This document shows, piece by piece, positions 26,401 to 33,355 of a DNA stretch of 42,447 nt. The DNA is from a virus. The translations under genes and the position numbers were made by a program. Where the stretch lies: positions 1 to 42,447 of IMG/VR virus record IMGVR_UViG_3300031774_000045. The stretch is one strand, 5' to 3'. The notes beneath the pieces are model-generated. The model had not been told where the DNA came from. It saw nothing but the letters and a program-made list of their open reading frames with translations, and did not search any database. Numbering within the stretch: position 1 is the stretch's first letter; the number at the start of each line of letters is the position of its first letter.

Positions 26401-27955
26401 TTTGGAATTGGGTAGAAATGCAAGATTCTCTATTATAGGTATTGCCAACACAAACCAACTGGTCCTTGATAATGTTCAAGGAGAATTCTTGACTGGTGTT
26501 GCGAATACTATGAAGTATATTTCTAGTGCAGGAATTACTACAGATCTTAATTGGGAAGTTGGTATTGGTACAACCGTAAGTCATAGTGTTTCTGTAGACT
26601 CAATTACTACGGTTTCGGATGGTTTGCATATTAAGGTTAATCACAAAAACCATGGTATGTACACGGAGAAAGATTTTGTAACTATCTCTGACGTTATTTC
26701 TGACATAAGACCAACCCAATTAAGTATAACTTATACTGCAGATTCTACTGGAGCAATTCAAGTTGGGGATGCGAGTGAATTCTCAACGTTTGAAGGTGTT
26801 GGAGTTGGTACTACTAATCCAGGATATGTTTTAATTGGTAATGAAATTATTGAATATACTTCAATCAATGGAAATGATATTGAAGGAAATATTGTAAGAG
26901 GTAATAATCCAATTACATATTCAGTTGGAACACCAGTTTATAAGTATGAATTGAATGGAGTTTCTCTTAAGAGAATTAATAAGACTCATAATATGGGTGA
27001 TGCTACTACAACTAATCCAATTACATTTGATTCATATAATATTAAGTTGGACATGTCTTTGGATGGAGTTGATAGAAATGTTCCAGGTTATCCAAAACTC
27101 TACCAGAATACAACAAAAACTTGTGGTGGACACAATGCAAAGGCAACACAAAATATTCCATATGAAGTCATAACGCCTATTGTACAGAATCTAACTGTTC
27201 CCGGAACAACTGTAGGAGCAGAAATAAGAGGTATAACTGGTAAGAGTATGGATGGTAATGAAGTTCCATTCACTGACACTGGATTTATTCCTTTAAATCT
27301 CAATTCTCCAAATTATCTTGATTCGCCTAGAATTGTATGCTCAAAGATCAATGAGAGTGAAAAACTCTCTGGTGTCACTGGCAACAAGTCTCTTCAGATG
27401 AAGTTGACTTTGGGATCAACAAATCCACTTCTGTCTCCAGTAATTGACTTGCAAAGGGTTGCTACTATCCTAACTTCAAATAGAGTCAATAATATTATTA
27501 CGGATTATACTACTGACTCTAGAGTTAGTAGTGTCACAAATGATCCTACTGCATTCCAATACATTTCTAAAGAGATTGGATTGGAAACTCCTGCAACATC
27601 ACTCAAGATTCTCTTGAATGCTCATATCAATAATTATTGCGATATTCGTGCATTCTATAGTATTGGAGATAATCCAAACTTTGAACCTCTGTTCTTCCCC
27701 TTCCCGGGTTATGATAACTTGGACTATAGGGGGCAGATTATTGATCTTGAGAATAGTGACGGTAGACCAGATCAGTTTGTGACTCTTTCTAATGAATTAG
27801 GATTTGAATCCAAAGAAGTTAACTTTAAGGAATACACGTTTACTGCTGACGAACTACCTGCATTTAGATCCTATAGGATTAAATTAGTCATGACTTCTAC
27901 TAGTCAGACATTTGTTCCAAGAGCACAAGATCTTCGTGTAATTGCACTAGCATAA
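20471..27955 (+). CDS. giant DUF4815-type tail/baseplate fibre protein, 2494 aa
   Basis: The N-terminus (APYFDDFDANDDYYKILFKP, then GYPIQARELTGLQSLMQNQI, residues about 10-50) is typical of DUF4815 proteins, uncharacterised phage structural proteins common in marine T4-like phages. A tract of 8 Pro, 2 Arg, 6 Pro, 2 Arg (about residues 1660-1680) divides it. Behind the tract is a beta-sandwich-like part beginning GDPLAQSFFVEESEGIFVTK, common in cyanophage tail proteins. Further on are GIGYTPT/GNGYVAGD repeats (about 1914-1975) and an RG-type module (about 2090-2160). It occupies the place of T4 genes 9-12 and wac, so it most likely provides the outer baseplate and fibre attachment or the fibre itself. 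It starts 6 nt after gp8 and is co-transcribed with it. No enzymatic motif is visible. Confidence 0.75.
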   Translation: MSQQTNLNVAPYFDDFDANDDYYKILFKPGYPIQARELTGLQSLMQNQIEKFGQHFFKEGAKVIPGNTSYNPAYSAVELNNNFLGVPVSAYAESLVGMTINGESSGVTAIVDSVLLPSDSERGNLTLYINYIGSNTQDNESETFSDGENLTSNAAIDTTLLGNANIEAGSPFASTISSDAASVGTNFTVLEGVYFFRGQFVNIKEEKLILSQYDTNTNARVGFFISEEIINSDLDESLTDNSQGYNNYAAPGADRMKITVRLFKKDLTDFDDTNFVELAKIQDGNIRIQPLTTDKSILADELAKRTYEESGDYTISPFEVAVKDSLNDNVGNGGIYKEGQFTYTGSTPDPNLALYKISSGKAFVKGYRVETNGTVYLDADKPRTTKTLKDQSIVYNTGPTFAINNVYGSPKIGIGNTFVLSLRNQRVGSAATIAAGSEIGVARVYDYRLESGSYSLTNQNLNNWGIGLYDVQYTTDVTLNYPVTLSTPVHIKGKNSGATGYLLNDVSDSKSIKIYNTEGSFIVNESFIFNGQPVGYVGAAITANNSSNVKSVHGVVGTAVSFSADIIQSDRYIIGIATVSAVDAGTGISTVTSLNPIFPGNLVKENDIIKYTDVSLGNPVFARVIEVGKNSVKVDQVETVVGITSSILPASQLDITDLTVVASYLDTSTDNTLYTQLPKNNISDVDLTSSTLTIRKQYTVNIVNNQLSVAVSAGTGEVFLPFDEERYSLARSDGSYETLTSDMFALIGGGEQLQINGLGANDTGAILISTLRKSNPKAKGKKKNRVNSIVINASKNAGSGIGATTLDDGLDYGTYPFGTRVQDSHICLNVPDIVDVLAIYESANTSDPTPPKVILNSIVTPSGTTSEMIIGEEIRGESSGACAIIAEKISSDQVSFIYKNKKTFIEGETIISYESDATAIAQTLSADSFDVSTNYSYRTGQKGTFYDYGTIIRKDNIQEATKKLVVYYSSGYYESSDDGDITITNSYSQGFDYSNEIRSINRIRNTDIIDIRPRVSNFIPLSTSTRSPFEFHGRSFDASGNSSANILASDESIQVTFSFFLGRIDRIFITKDGQFQVKYGTPAERPEKPIVVDDALEIASVQLPPYLFKTTDAQIEFLDHKRYKMADIRKLEGRIKSLEYYTALSLLETNTANLFVPDSEGLSRFKSGFFVDNFTTFLAQESSVLYKNSIDIKNQELRPAHYTNAIDLIPGPVVGFDPTTDRSTSQPEGLNIRKSNDIVTLDYSETEYLDQNFGTRVESVTPFILNFWRGSIALTPASDVWVDTVRLEAKFINVEGNYARVLRDAVENLNVDPQTGFAPTVWNSWVDNWTGQEEVRRTAQRTTTNWLGWGIRWDTIQDELLDVVDTGISNRTGSRSQFVEQIDNTSVGDRTVSKEVISFMRSRNIAFRGNGLKPNTRVYAFFDGEPITDYCVPKLLEITMDSGVFQVGENVTGRVITTGERTDTVDISPRVTFRVAQTNHRTGSYDAPVLTYPENPYTNSILESTYSSTSTILNVDCNSLSNIAEGTYTGFVQQGMVLVGETSGATATISAVRLVSDITATVAGSLFIGDPNLQVHPFFETGNKSFTLVNDEDGDQTEATTAAIESFEAAGTLHTVQENIISVRNGRVDTVEDAQSRDIRRVADTQVLSSEVISSRTWVFPPPPPPPPRRPPPPPPRRGDPLAQSFFVEESEGIFVTKCGIYFNSVDAGEAPVVFQLRTLELGLPTQKVLPFSEVFLYPSQITTSDNGSAITFFEFDAPVYLQGGTEYAMVMLSHSPDYSVFISRVGENDLQTQTFVSNQPTLGSLFKSQNASTWEPSQWEDLKFQLFRADFLDTGTIDFYNPELTSGNNQVAKLLPNSIEMNSKKVRISLASTIGNTSLEFGNTVMQYGSDATGNYVANAGIATGDLNIINAGIGYTPTSGQVTFGGVSLETVTGNGSGATANITIDNGVAIAATISATGNGYVAGDVLSIPNIGTLELGRNARFSIIGIANTNQLVLDNVQGEFLTGVANTMKYISSAGITTDLNWEVGIGTTVSHSVSVDSITTVSDGLHIKVNHKNHGMYTEKDFVTISDVISDIRPTQLSITYTADSTGAIQVGDASEFSTFEGVGVGTTNPGYVLIGNEIIEYTSINGNDIEGNIVRGNNPITYSVGTPVYKYELNGVSLKRINKTHNMGDATTTNPITFDSYNIKLDMSLDGVDRNVPGYPKLYQNTTKTCGGHNAKATQNIPYEVITPIVQNLTVPGTTVGAEIRGITGKSMDGNEVPFTDTGFIPLNLNSPNYLDSPRIVCSKINESEKLSGVTGNKSLQMKLTLGSTNPLLSPVIDLQRVATILTSNRVNNIITDYTTDSRVSSVTNDPTAFQYISKEIGLETPATSLKILLNAHINNYCDIRAFYSIGDNPNFEPLFFPFPGYDNLDYRGQIIDLENSDGRPDQFVTLSNELGFESKEVNFKEYTFTADELPAFRSYRIKLVMTSTSQTFVPRAQDLRVIALA
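25451..25502 (+). repeat. polyproline-coding CCN tract
   Basis: A run of CCA/CCG/CCC codons encodes eight Pro, two Arg, six Pro and two Arg, immediately before GDPLAQSFF. It is the only simple-sequence tract in the giant gene and probably codes for a rigid PPII linker between two structural halves. Confidence 0.9.
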
Positions 27956-27956
27956 T

Positions 27957-28196
27957 ATGAATAATATGAATAATGAGTATATGAAAGTGAAAGGACGTGA
28001 GGGTCTCGCAAGAGACCCTCACAATAACTCAATAATTAATGTTAATTCCTCTGAATATAATGAGTATGTGAAAATGAAAAAAGTAAAAACAAAAGAAAAT
28101 CAAAAGATAAAAATTATTGAGGAAGATCTTGACACTATTAAATCAGATATAGACGAAATTAAATCTTTACTTGGGAGAATAGCAAATGGATCCTGA
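27957..28196 (+). CDS. small coiled-coil protein, 79 aa
   Basis: ATG at 27957, one base after the preceding stop; internal ATGs at 27966 and 27981 are possible alternative starts. The product has a basic N-terminal part (KVKGREGLARDPHNN) and a C-terminal heptad-like segment (IKIIEEDLDTIKSDIDEIKS, then LLGRIA, about residues 50-76) that should form a coiled coil. Similar short proteins with a G-x-x-G-L-x-R-D motif followed by a coiled coil lie before gene 13 in T4-like cyanophages; they are annotated as hypothetical or virion-associated. The coding sequence contains an 11-bp GCAA hairpin. Position suggests a whisker/neck or fibre accessory role, as inference only. Confidence 0.75.
   Translation: MNNMNNEYMKVKGREGLARDPHNNSIINVNSSEYNEYVKMKKVKTKENQKIKIIEEDLDTIKSDIDEIKSLLGRIANGS
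27997..28022 (+). other. 11-bp hairpin with GCAA tetraloop in coding sequence
   Basis: GTGAGGGTCTC (27997-28007) pairs perfectly with GAGACCCTCAC (28012-28022) around GCAA (28008-28011), a GNRA tetraloop. It lies within codons of the 79-aa gene, about 40 nt after the end of the giant gene. There is no T run behind it, so it is more likely a stability, pausing or processing element than a terminator. Confidence 0.75.
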
Positions 28197-28383
28197 TTCA
28201 ATTGAATTATCAGATTTAACAAGAAGTTTTGCATATATGAAAATTGCAAATGAAATAGATGGATGTGATGATAGAGACGAACTAAAAAATATTGCAAAGT
28301 CTTTTTGTAAGTTATATTATAAACAACAAGAAACTATTGAGTTTGTTGGATTATCATTTACTAATTCAGATTCATTTACCTAA
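28186..28383 (+). CDS. conserved small hypothetical protein, 65 aa
   Basis: The ATG at 28186 overlaps the end of the previous gene by 11 nt in another frame. The acidic helical product (MDPDSIELSDLTRSFAYMKI at its start, then DELKNIAKSFCKLYYKQQET) is a pattern I recognise from T4-like cyanophages, always just before gene 13. It has one Cys and no catalytic motif. The late promoter box for gene 13 overlaps its stop codon. A role in neck or tail-completion assembly is possible from context only. Confidence 0.75.
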   Translation: MDPDSIELSDLTRSFAYMKIANEIDGCDDRDELKNIAKSFCKLYYKQQETIEFVGLSFTNSDSFT

Positions 28384-28386
28384 ATA
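28379..28386 (+). promoter_or_regulatory. late promoter box CCTAAATA (gene 13)
   Basis: CCTAAATA overlaps the stop of the 65-aa gene and ends 18 bp before the gp13 ATG. Same CTAAATA core and placement as before genes 25, 15 and 19. Confidence 0.6.
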
Positions 28387-28404
28387 TTTTAAAAAGCAAT
28401 AAAA

Positions 28405-29253
28405 ATGGCGCAACCAAGTAGCAGACTAGAATTAATTGATTATTGTAAAAGAAAACTGGGAGCGCCAGTTTTGGAAATAAATGTTGCCGATGAGCAAATT
28501 GATGACTTGGTAGATGATGCTATTCAATATTTTCAGGAAAGGCATTTTGATGGCGTATCACAAACATACTTAAAGTATCAAATTACAGATAAAGATATTG
28601 AGAGAGGAAGAGCGCCTGGAGGAGAAGTACCAGCTGCAGGAATTGCAGTCACTAGTGCCACTACCTCAATTGCGGGAGTTTCTACGACCTTTAGTTATAA
28701 AGAAAGTAGTAATTTTTTAGAAGTTCCTCCAGATATTATAGGAATAACAAAGATATATCATTTTGATGGCACCAACACTGCAACAAATAATATGTTCAGT
28801 GTTAAATATCAGATGTTTTTGAATGATATTTACTATTGGGGATCAACTGAAATGTTGACCTATGCAATGACAAAAACATATTTGGAAGATATTAATTTTC
28901 TTTTGACAACTGATAAGGCTATTCGATTCAATCAAAGAATGGATAGGTTGTATTTGGATATTGATTGGGCAAGTGTAAGTGCAGGTGATTACATCATTCT
29001 AGATTGCTTTAGATCATTAAATCCAAATGACTATGCAAGAGTCTGGAATGATTCTTTTTTGAAGTTGTATTTAACCTCCACAATCAAACGTCAGTGGGGT
29101 CAAAATTTAATCAAATTTCAAGGAGTTAAACTGCCAGGGGGAATAGAACTTAATGGTAGACAAATTTATGATGATGCACAAAAAGAATTAGATGCAATCA
29201 TGGAAAAAATGTCAAACACATATGAACTTCCACCCTTAGATATGATAGGTTGA
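28405..29253 (+). CDS. 13: gp13, neck protein
   Basis: The 282-residue protein (T4 gp13 is 309) begins with the family signature RLELIDYCKRKLGAPVLEIN (about residues 7-26) and continues DDLVDDAIQYFQERHFDGVS. In T4, gp13 and gp14 form the neck that closes the filled head and provides the tail docking site. It stands directly before gene 14 with one base between stop and ATG, as in T4. A short Ala/Thr/Gly segment (about 75-95) looks like a loop insertion; otherwise the protein is of normal size, in contrast to its partner gp14. Well supported. Confidence 0.9.
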   Translation: MAQPSSRLELIDYCKRKLGAPVLEINVADEQIDDLVDDAIQYFQERHFDGVSQTYLKYQITDKDIERGRAPGGEVPAAGIAVTSATTSIAGVSTTFSYKESSNFLEVPPDIIGITKIYHFDGTNTATNNMFSVKYQMFLNDIYYWGSTEMLTYAMTKTYLEDINFLLTTDKAIRFNQRMDRLYLDIDWASVSAGDYIILDCFRSLNPNDYARVWNDSFLKLYLTSTIKRQWGQNLIKFQGVKLPGGIELNGRQIYDDAQKELDAIMEKMSNTYELPPLDMIG

Positions 29254-29254
29254 T

Positions 29255-31837
29255 ATGTTAAATCCATTTTTTCAGCAGGGATCTAAATCTGAACAGAGTT
29301 TAGTTCAAGATTTAATAAACGAGCAATTAAAAATCTATGGCATTGAAATATATTATATGCCAAGAAAATATATTACTGAAAAAACAGTAATGAGAGAGGT
29401 AATCGAATCAAAGTTCGATTCATCTTATCCAATTGAGGCATACGTACAAAGTTATGAAGGGTATGATGACAATTCTACCATTTTATCAAAGTTTGGTATT
29501 CAAAATACGAATGAAGTAACATTAGTAATATCAAAAGAAAGATTTAATGAATATATTTCCCCATTAATGGCAGCAGAAGATAATGTAAAACTTTCTTCTA
29601 GACCAAAGGAAGGTGATATATTATATTTCCCTTTAGGGGATAGATTATTTGAAATTAAGCAAGTAATACATGATAAACCATTTTATCAACTACAAGAAAA
29701 TTATACTTATGAATTGAGGTGCGAACTCTTCAGATATGAAGATGAAATTATCGATACTGGAGTTGATGAAATTGATGATGAGTTGCAAGAAGGTGGCGGA
29801 ACAGTTGATGGTGGTGACATCTTCCTGGGAAGAACTTTAAGTCTTACTATGGTTGGAATTGCTTCTACCGCAACTGCCGTTGTTGGTGGACTTAGAAGCG
29901 GTGCTATAAGGTTAATATCTGTTACTAATAGGGGTGGTGGATACTTAACATCACCAACAGTTGCAATTTCCTCAGCACCAACTAGTGGTGTCACTGGAAT
30001 AGCAAGTGCAATACTTTTAGGTGGAATTGTAGCTTGCGATAAAAATGTAAACCCAATGGCAAAGGTCGTACAATCAGTACAGATGTCTAATGCTGGTTTG
30101 GGATATACTCAAGCACCCACTGTCAGTTTTACTTCCGATACGGGTTCTGGTGCAGCAGCAGTTGCAGTTATTGATTCTGGTAATGGTGGGCAAATTGGAA
30201 TTGTTACGATTACTTCTGGTGGATCAGGATATTCGACAGCAAATCCAACAGTAATTATCTCAACACCAAAACATGTTGGTGCTGCAGCAACTGCAACTAT
30301 AGATTTTCCTATTGTTGGTGGCGGTGTTAGTGTCACTAATGCAACAGTTAGTATAGGAGCATCTGCTCTATACTTCCCTGGTGGAACTACTGGAGGTGTG
30401 TTTTATAAAACTCCACCAACAATTACGTTTGGTCTTCCTACAGGCACTGGTAACGCTGCAGAAGCAGAGGCAACGCTATCAGATATATCTCAAACTGGAG
30501 GAACAGTAGAAACTCTTGCAATCACTACTGGTGGTAAATTTTATATTAGTCAACCAACGGTAGTAATTCCTCACCCAGGAACTAGTTCTGCTACTGCTAC
30601 AATTGGTCTAGCAGGAACTTCTATTGATCCAGGTTCTATTGCATTTAGCACCACTGGTAGAGCATATACTACAGCACCAACAGTTACCATTTATCGAGGT
30701 ATTGGAACACATACCCCCTATGTTACTGCTGTTGGATTTGCTACAATTCATCCTATAACAGGAATTGTTACTGCAGTTGGATTTAATTCAACAACAGATC
30801 CTTGGTGTGTTGGAACAGGAGCAACTATAGGACTTGGGTATACAGTTACACCTACAATTTCATTCACGGGTAGTCCAAGTCCTGTTCAAGCAACTGCGTC
30901 TGTTACTGTTTCTGCTGCAGGAACAGTTAACACTATTAGTATTGGAAATAGTGGATATGGTTATCAAACTACTCCAATTCCTACAATTGCATCTCCAGCT
31001 GGAGCAGATGAAAACTTTAGAGCTCTTGGTATTGCTACCATGAGAGTCAATTCAGTAAAAATTGCTGGAACGATTGGAATTGGATCGGATTACATTTCCG
31101 GTATCACTACTGATGGTATTATTGTTGGTGATAGGGTTAGACTTCAATATCATCATGAAATAAATCGTACAGTATTCCCAACAGTCAACTTTATATCAAC
31201 AGACACATATGTTGCGGATGTTGGATATGGAACTGTTTATATGTCACAAGCGGCTACAAATGTTGGAATAGCAACAACTGCATTTGAATTTGGCATTGAT
31301 CAATGTGGAATTGTAACAGGCATTACAGTTACATATGGTGGAGGTGGTTATCTATCAGTACCTACAGTTACAATATCTAATGATCCTTCTGAGAAAAATT
31401 ATGTTGAACTGATGGCAGGTATTCATACCGCAAAAGGTGTCGCAAGAATAGATTCTACGGGAACTGTAGTTGAAATTGACCTTACAGATAGTGGCGCAAA
31501 TTATATTTTACATCCAACTATAACTGTTGCAGCTGCTTCCACAAGTAGCAATTCTGGAATGTTCCAGTTTAATGAAATTGTTACCGGAAGTATTACTGGC
31601 AATACTGCAGTAGTGAGAAAATGGAACTTGCCAACCAATACTCTTGAAGTATCTAATATGTCTGGAGATTTCTCAGTAGGAGAGACTCTTCTTGGTTCTG
31701 AATCAGGTGCAAGTTATTCAATAAGAATCATTCCTACATATAATAGTTATGATGGATTTGCAGATAATAATAATATAGAGATTGAAGCGGATAAGATCCT
31801 AGATTTCTCAGAGTCTAATCCTTTTGGAAATGCCTAA
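29255..31837 (+). CDS. 14: gp14, neck protein with a large repeat insertion, 860 aa
   Basis: The N-terminal ~185 residues are the gp14 core: INEQLKIYGIEIYYMPRKYI (about 18-37), SYEGYDDNSTILSKFGIQ, then the ISKERFNEYISP strand. The last ~25 residues (NNIEIEADKILDFSESNPFG) are the usual end of cyanophage gp14. Between them lie about 600 extra residues made of roughly ten G-x-[GA]-Y-x(4,5)-P-T-[VI] beta repeats. T4 gp14 has 256 residues, so this is more than three times longer. With gp13 it should form the connector between head and tail; the inserted array would project from the neck like a collar or whisker. No frameshift is seen and the array is in frame throughout. Core assignment is firm; the function of the insertion is inferred. 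Confidence 0.88.
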   Translation: MLNPFFQQGSKSEQSLVQDLINEQLKIYGIEIYYMPRKYITEKTVMREVIESKFDSSYPIEAYVQSYEGYDDNSTILSKFGIQNTNEVTLVISKERFNEYISPLMAAEDNVKLSSRPKEGDILYFPLGDRLFEIKQVIHDKPFYQLQENYTYELRCELFRYEDEIIDTGVDEIDDELQEGGGTVDGGDIFLGRTLSLTMVGIASTATAVVGGLRSGAIRLISVTNRGGGYLTSPTVAISSAPTSGVTGIASAILLGGIVACDKNVNPMAKVVQSVQMSNAGLGYTQAPTVSFTSDTGSGAAAVAVIDSGNGGQIGIVTITSGGSGYSTANPTVIISTPKHVGAAATATIDFPIVGGGVSVTNATVSIGASALYFPGGTTGGVFYKTPPTITFGLPTGTGNAAEAEATLSDISQTGGTVETLAITTGGKFYISQPTVVIPHPGTSSATATIGLAGTSIDPGSIAFSTTGRAYTTAPTVTIYRGIGTHTPYVTAVGFATIHPITGIVTAVGFNSTTDPWCVGTGATIGLGYTVTPTISFTGSPSPVQATASVTVSAAGTVNTISIGNSGYGYQTTPIPTIASPAGADENFRALGIATMRVNSVKIAGTIGIGSDYISGITTDGIIVGDRVRLQYHHEINRTVFPTVNFISTDTYVADVGYGTVYMSQAATNVGIATTAFEFGIDQCGIVTGITVTYGGGGYLSVPTVTISNDPSEKNYVELMAGIHTAKGVARIDSTGTVVEIDLTDSGANYILHPTITVAAASTSSNSGMFQFNEIVTGSITGNTAVVRKWNLPTNTLEVSNMSGDFSVGETLLGSESGASYSIRIIPTYNSYDGFADNNNIEIEADKILDFSESNPFGNA
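29930..31540 (+). repeat. ten-copy GxGY..PTV beta-repeat array in gp14
   Basis: Copies start near residues 227, 281, 323, 379, 425, 467, 526, 567, 694 and 748: for example GGGYLTSPTVAI, GLGYTQAPTVSF, GSGYSTANPTVII, GLGYTVTPTISF, GGGYLSVPTVTI. Spacing is mostly 40-60 residues, with a longer gap before copy nine. The same unit occurs in gp7-like, gp8 and the DUF4815 giant, which suggests exchange or common ancestry of the modules. Confidence 0.8.
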
Positions 31838-31840
31838 ATA
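31834..31840 (+). promoter_or_regulatory. late promoter box CTAAATA (gene 15)
   Basis: CTAAATA contains the gp14 stop codon TAA and lies 40 bp before the gp15 ATG. It is the canonical form of the late-like box in this window. Confidence 0.6.
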
Positions 31841-31880
31841 GAAATTATTATGTTCAAATAATAATATATGGAAAGTAAAC

Positions 31881-32918
31881 ATGTTTGAGTATTTTTATAA
31901 CGAGATTCTGAGAAGAACCGTTATTGCATTTGGAACTTTGTTTAATGATATTGTCATTAAACATACAGATGCTGTTGGTGAAATCTCGGAGATAATAAGG
32001 GTTCCTCTTGCATATGGACCCACTCAGAAATTCTTAGCCAGACTGGAACAATCTCCAGATCTGAATAAGTCAACTGCAATGTCCTTGCCGAGGATGTCAT
32101 TTGAGTTTACTGGATTGACTTATGATCCTACTAGGAAAGTTACTACAACTCAGCAGATAATTGTAAAAGATCCTGATGATGGTAGTGAGGTTAAAAAATC
32201 ATATATGCCAGTTCCTTATAATATGCAATTTGAACTGAGCATTATGTCAAAATTAAATGATGATGCTTTGCAAATTATTGAGCAAATTCTTCCATATTTT
32301 CAACCTGCCTTTAGTATATCTGTTCAATTGGTTGACTCTATTCGTGAGAAGAGAGACATTCCTGTAGTTCTTGAGAACATTACTATGCAGGATGATTATG
32401 AAGGTGATTTTAGTACAAGAAGAGTTCTTTACTATACTTTAAGATTTACTGCGAAAACATATATGTTTGGTCCTACTGCAGCTGCAAGCAAGGATATCAT
32501 CAAGAAGTCTACTATCAATTATCTTTCTGGTACAAATACTGCTATTAGAAATAGAGATGTTACTTATTCTGTAAAACCAAGAGCAGTTAGAGATTACACT
32601 GGAGATATTGTAACTTTAATTGATGCAGATATTGATAATGCAACAACTATATTCAATGTTGCAGATGGAACTAAAATTATCGCCAAAAAATATATTGATG
32701 TTAATGGTGAAGAAATGTATGTGAAGACAGTTTCGGGCAATAAATTAACTGTTAAACGTGGTGAGGATGGAACAACAGCAATTGCACATCCTAAGGGAAC
32801 TGAAATTAAAGGAATTGATTACACCGATACTACTACCAGTGTTGGAACAATGGGTGTGGATAGTGCAGTTGTTCCTGATGGCGATGATTTTGGATTTGAT
32901 GGAAGCACATTCTTTTGA
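31881..32918 (+). CDS. 15: gp15, tail terminator / sheath stabiliser
   Basis: The first ~200 residues match T4 gp15 closely: FEYFYNEILRRTVIAFGTLF at the N-terminus, IIRVPLAYGP (38-47), and MQFELSIMSKLNDD with IIEQILPYFQPAF (115-144), which is nearly identical to the T4 EQILPYFQPHF segment. gp15 caps the sheath and tube and binds the neck. The protein is 345 residues against 272 in T4. The extra C-terminal part (about 241-315) carries an RG-GT-H module (NGEEMYVKTV, VKRGEDGTTAIAH, KGTEIKG) like those in the giant baseplate proteins. Its stop is followed by gene 16 with a short overlap or 8-nt gap depending on the start chosen. Confidence 0.92.
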   Translation: MFEYFYNEILRRTVIAFGTLFNDIVIKHTDAVGEISEIIRVPLAYGPTQKFLARLEQSPDLNKSTAMSLPRMSFEFTGLTYDPTRKVTTTQQIIVKDPDDGSEVKKSYMPVPYNMQFELSIMSKLNDDALQIIEQILPYFQPAFSISVQLVDSIREKRDIPVVLENITMQDDYEGDFSTRRVLYYTLRFTAKTYMFGPTAAASKDIIKKSTINYLSGTNTAIRNRDVTYSVKPRAVRDYTGDIVTLIDADIDNATTIFNVADGTKIIAKKYIDVNGEEMYVKTVSGNKLTVKRGEDGTTAIAHPKGTEIKGIDYTDTTTSVGTMGVDSAVVPDGDDFGFDGSTFF

Positions 32919-32926
32919 TTGCAAAT

Positions 32927-33355
32927 ATGAAAAAAAATTATGATAGTCTCAACGATACATTTAATACTTCAGGAGATATTATAAATCCAGAAGTAGAAAC
33001 ACCTAAACAAAAAATTGAGAAGATAAAATCAAACGTTGATGACATTGGAAAAGATTATGATTATACTAGAGGTAATCTTTATAGTATAATTGAAAAAGGT
33101 CAAGAAGCTATTAATGGTATTTTAGAATTAGCCCAAGAAAGTGAGATGCCCAGAGCATATGAAGTTGCTGGTCAGTTAATTAAAAATGTTGCTGATGCTA
33201 CTGATAAATTAATGGATCTTCAGAAAAAATTAAAGGATGTGGAAGATGAAAAGCAAAGCAAAGGACCCACAAATGTCACTAATGCTTTGTTTGTTGGATC
33301 CACTGCTGATTTAGCAAAACTTATCAAACAACAATCCAAAGATGAAGAATCTTAA
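32927..33355 (+). CDS. 16: gp16, small terminase subunit
   Basis: I chose ATG 32927 (142 residues); a TTG at 32915 in frame would add four residues and overlap gp15 by 4 nt. T4 gp16 has 164. The middle (IEKGQEAINGILELAQESEM, then PRAYEVAGQLIKNVADATDK, about 50-90) and the end (TADLAKLIKQQ) are typical of T4-like small terminases: helical hairpins that form an oligomeric ring and regulate cutting and packaging by gp17. It overlaps the next gene by 14 nt. Assignment is supported by both motif pattern and place between 15 and 17. Confidence 0.88.
   Translation: MKKNYDSLNDTFNTSGDIINPEVETPKQKIEKIKSNVDDIGKDYDYTRGNLYSIIEKGQEAINGILELAQESEMPRAYEVAGQLIKNVADATDKLMDLQKKLKDVEDEKQSKGPTNVTNALFVGSTADLAKLIKQQSKDEES

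Noticed and set aside
30109-30336. Minus-strand frame with Pro/Thr/Val repeats opposite the gp14 repeats
   Set aside because: A shadow of the repeat codons on the + strand.
29255-31837. Assembly error or gene fusion as the cause of the long gp14
   Set aside because: Core, repeats and usual C-terminal end are in one continuous frame, and the same repeat type occurs in neighbouring proteins, so a real insertion is more likely; long-read confirmation would settle it.
31844-31865. ATTATTA/TAATAAT inverted repeat before gene 15
   Set aside because: Made only of A and T, expected by chance in this base composition; too weak to be a terminator.
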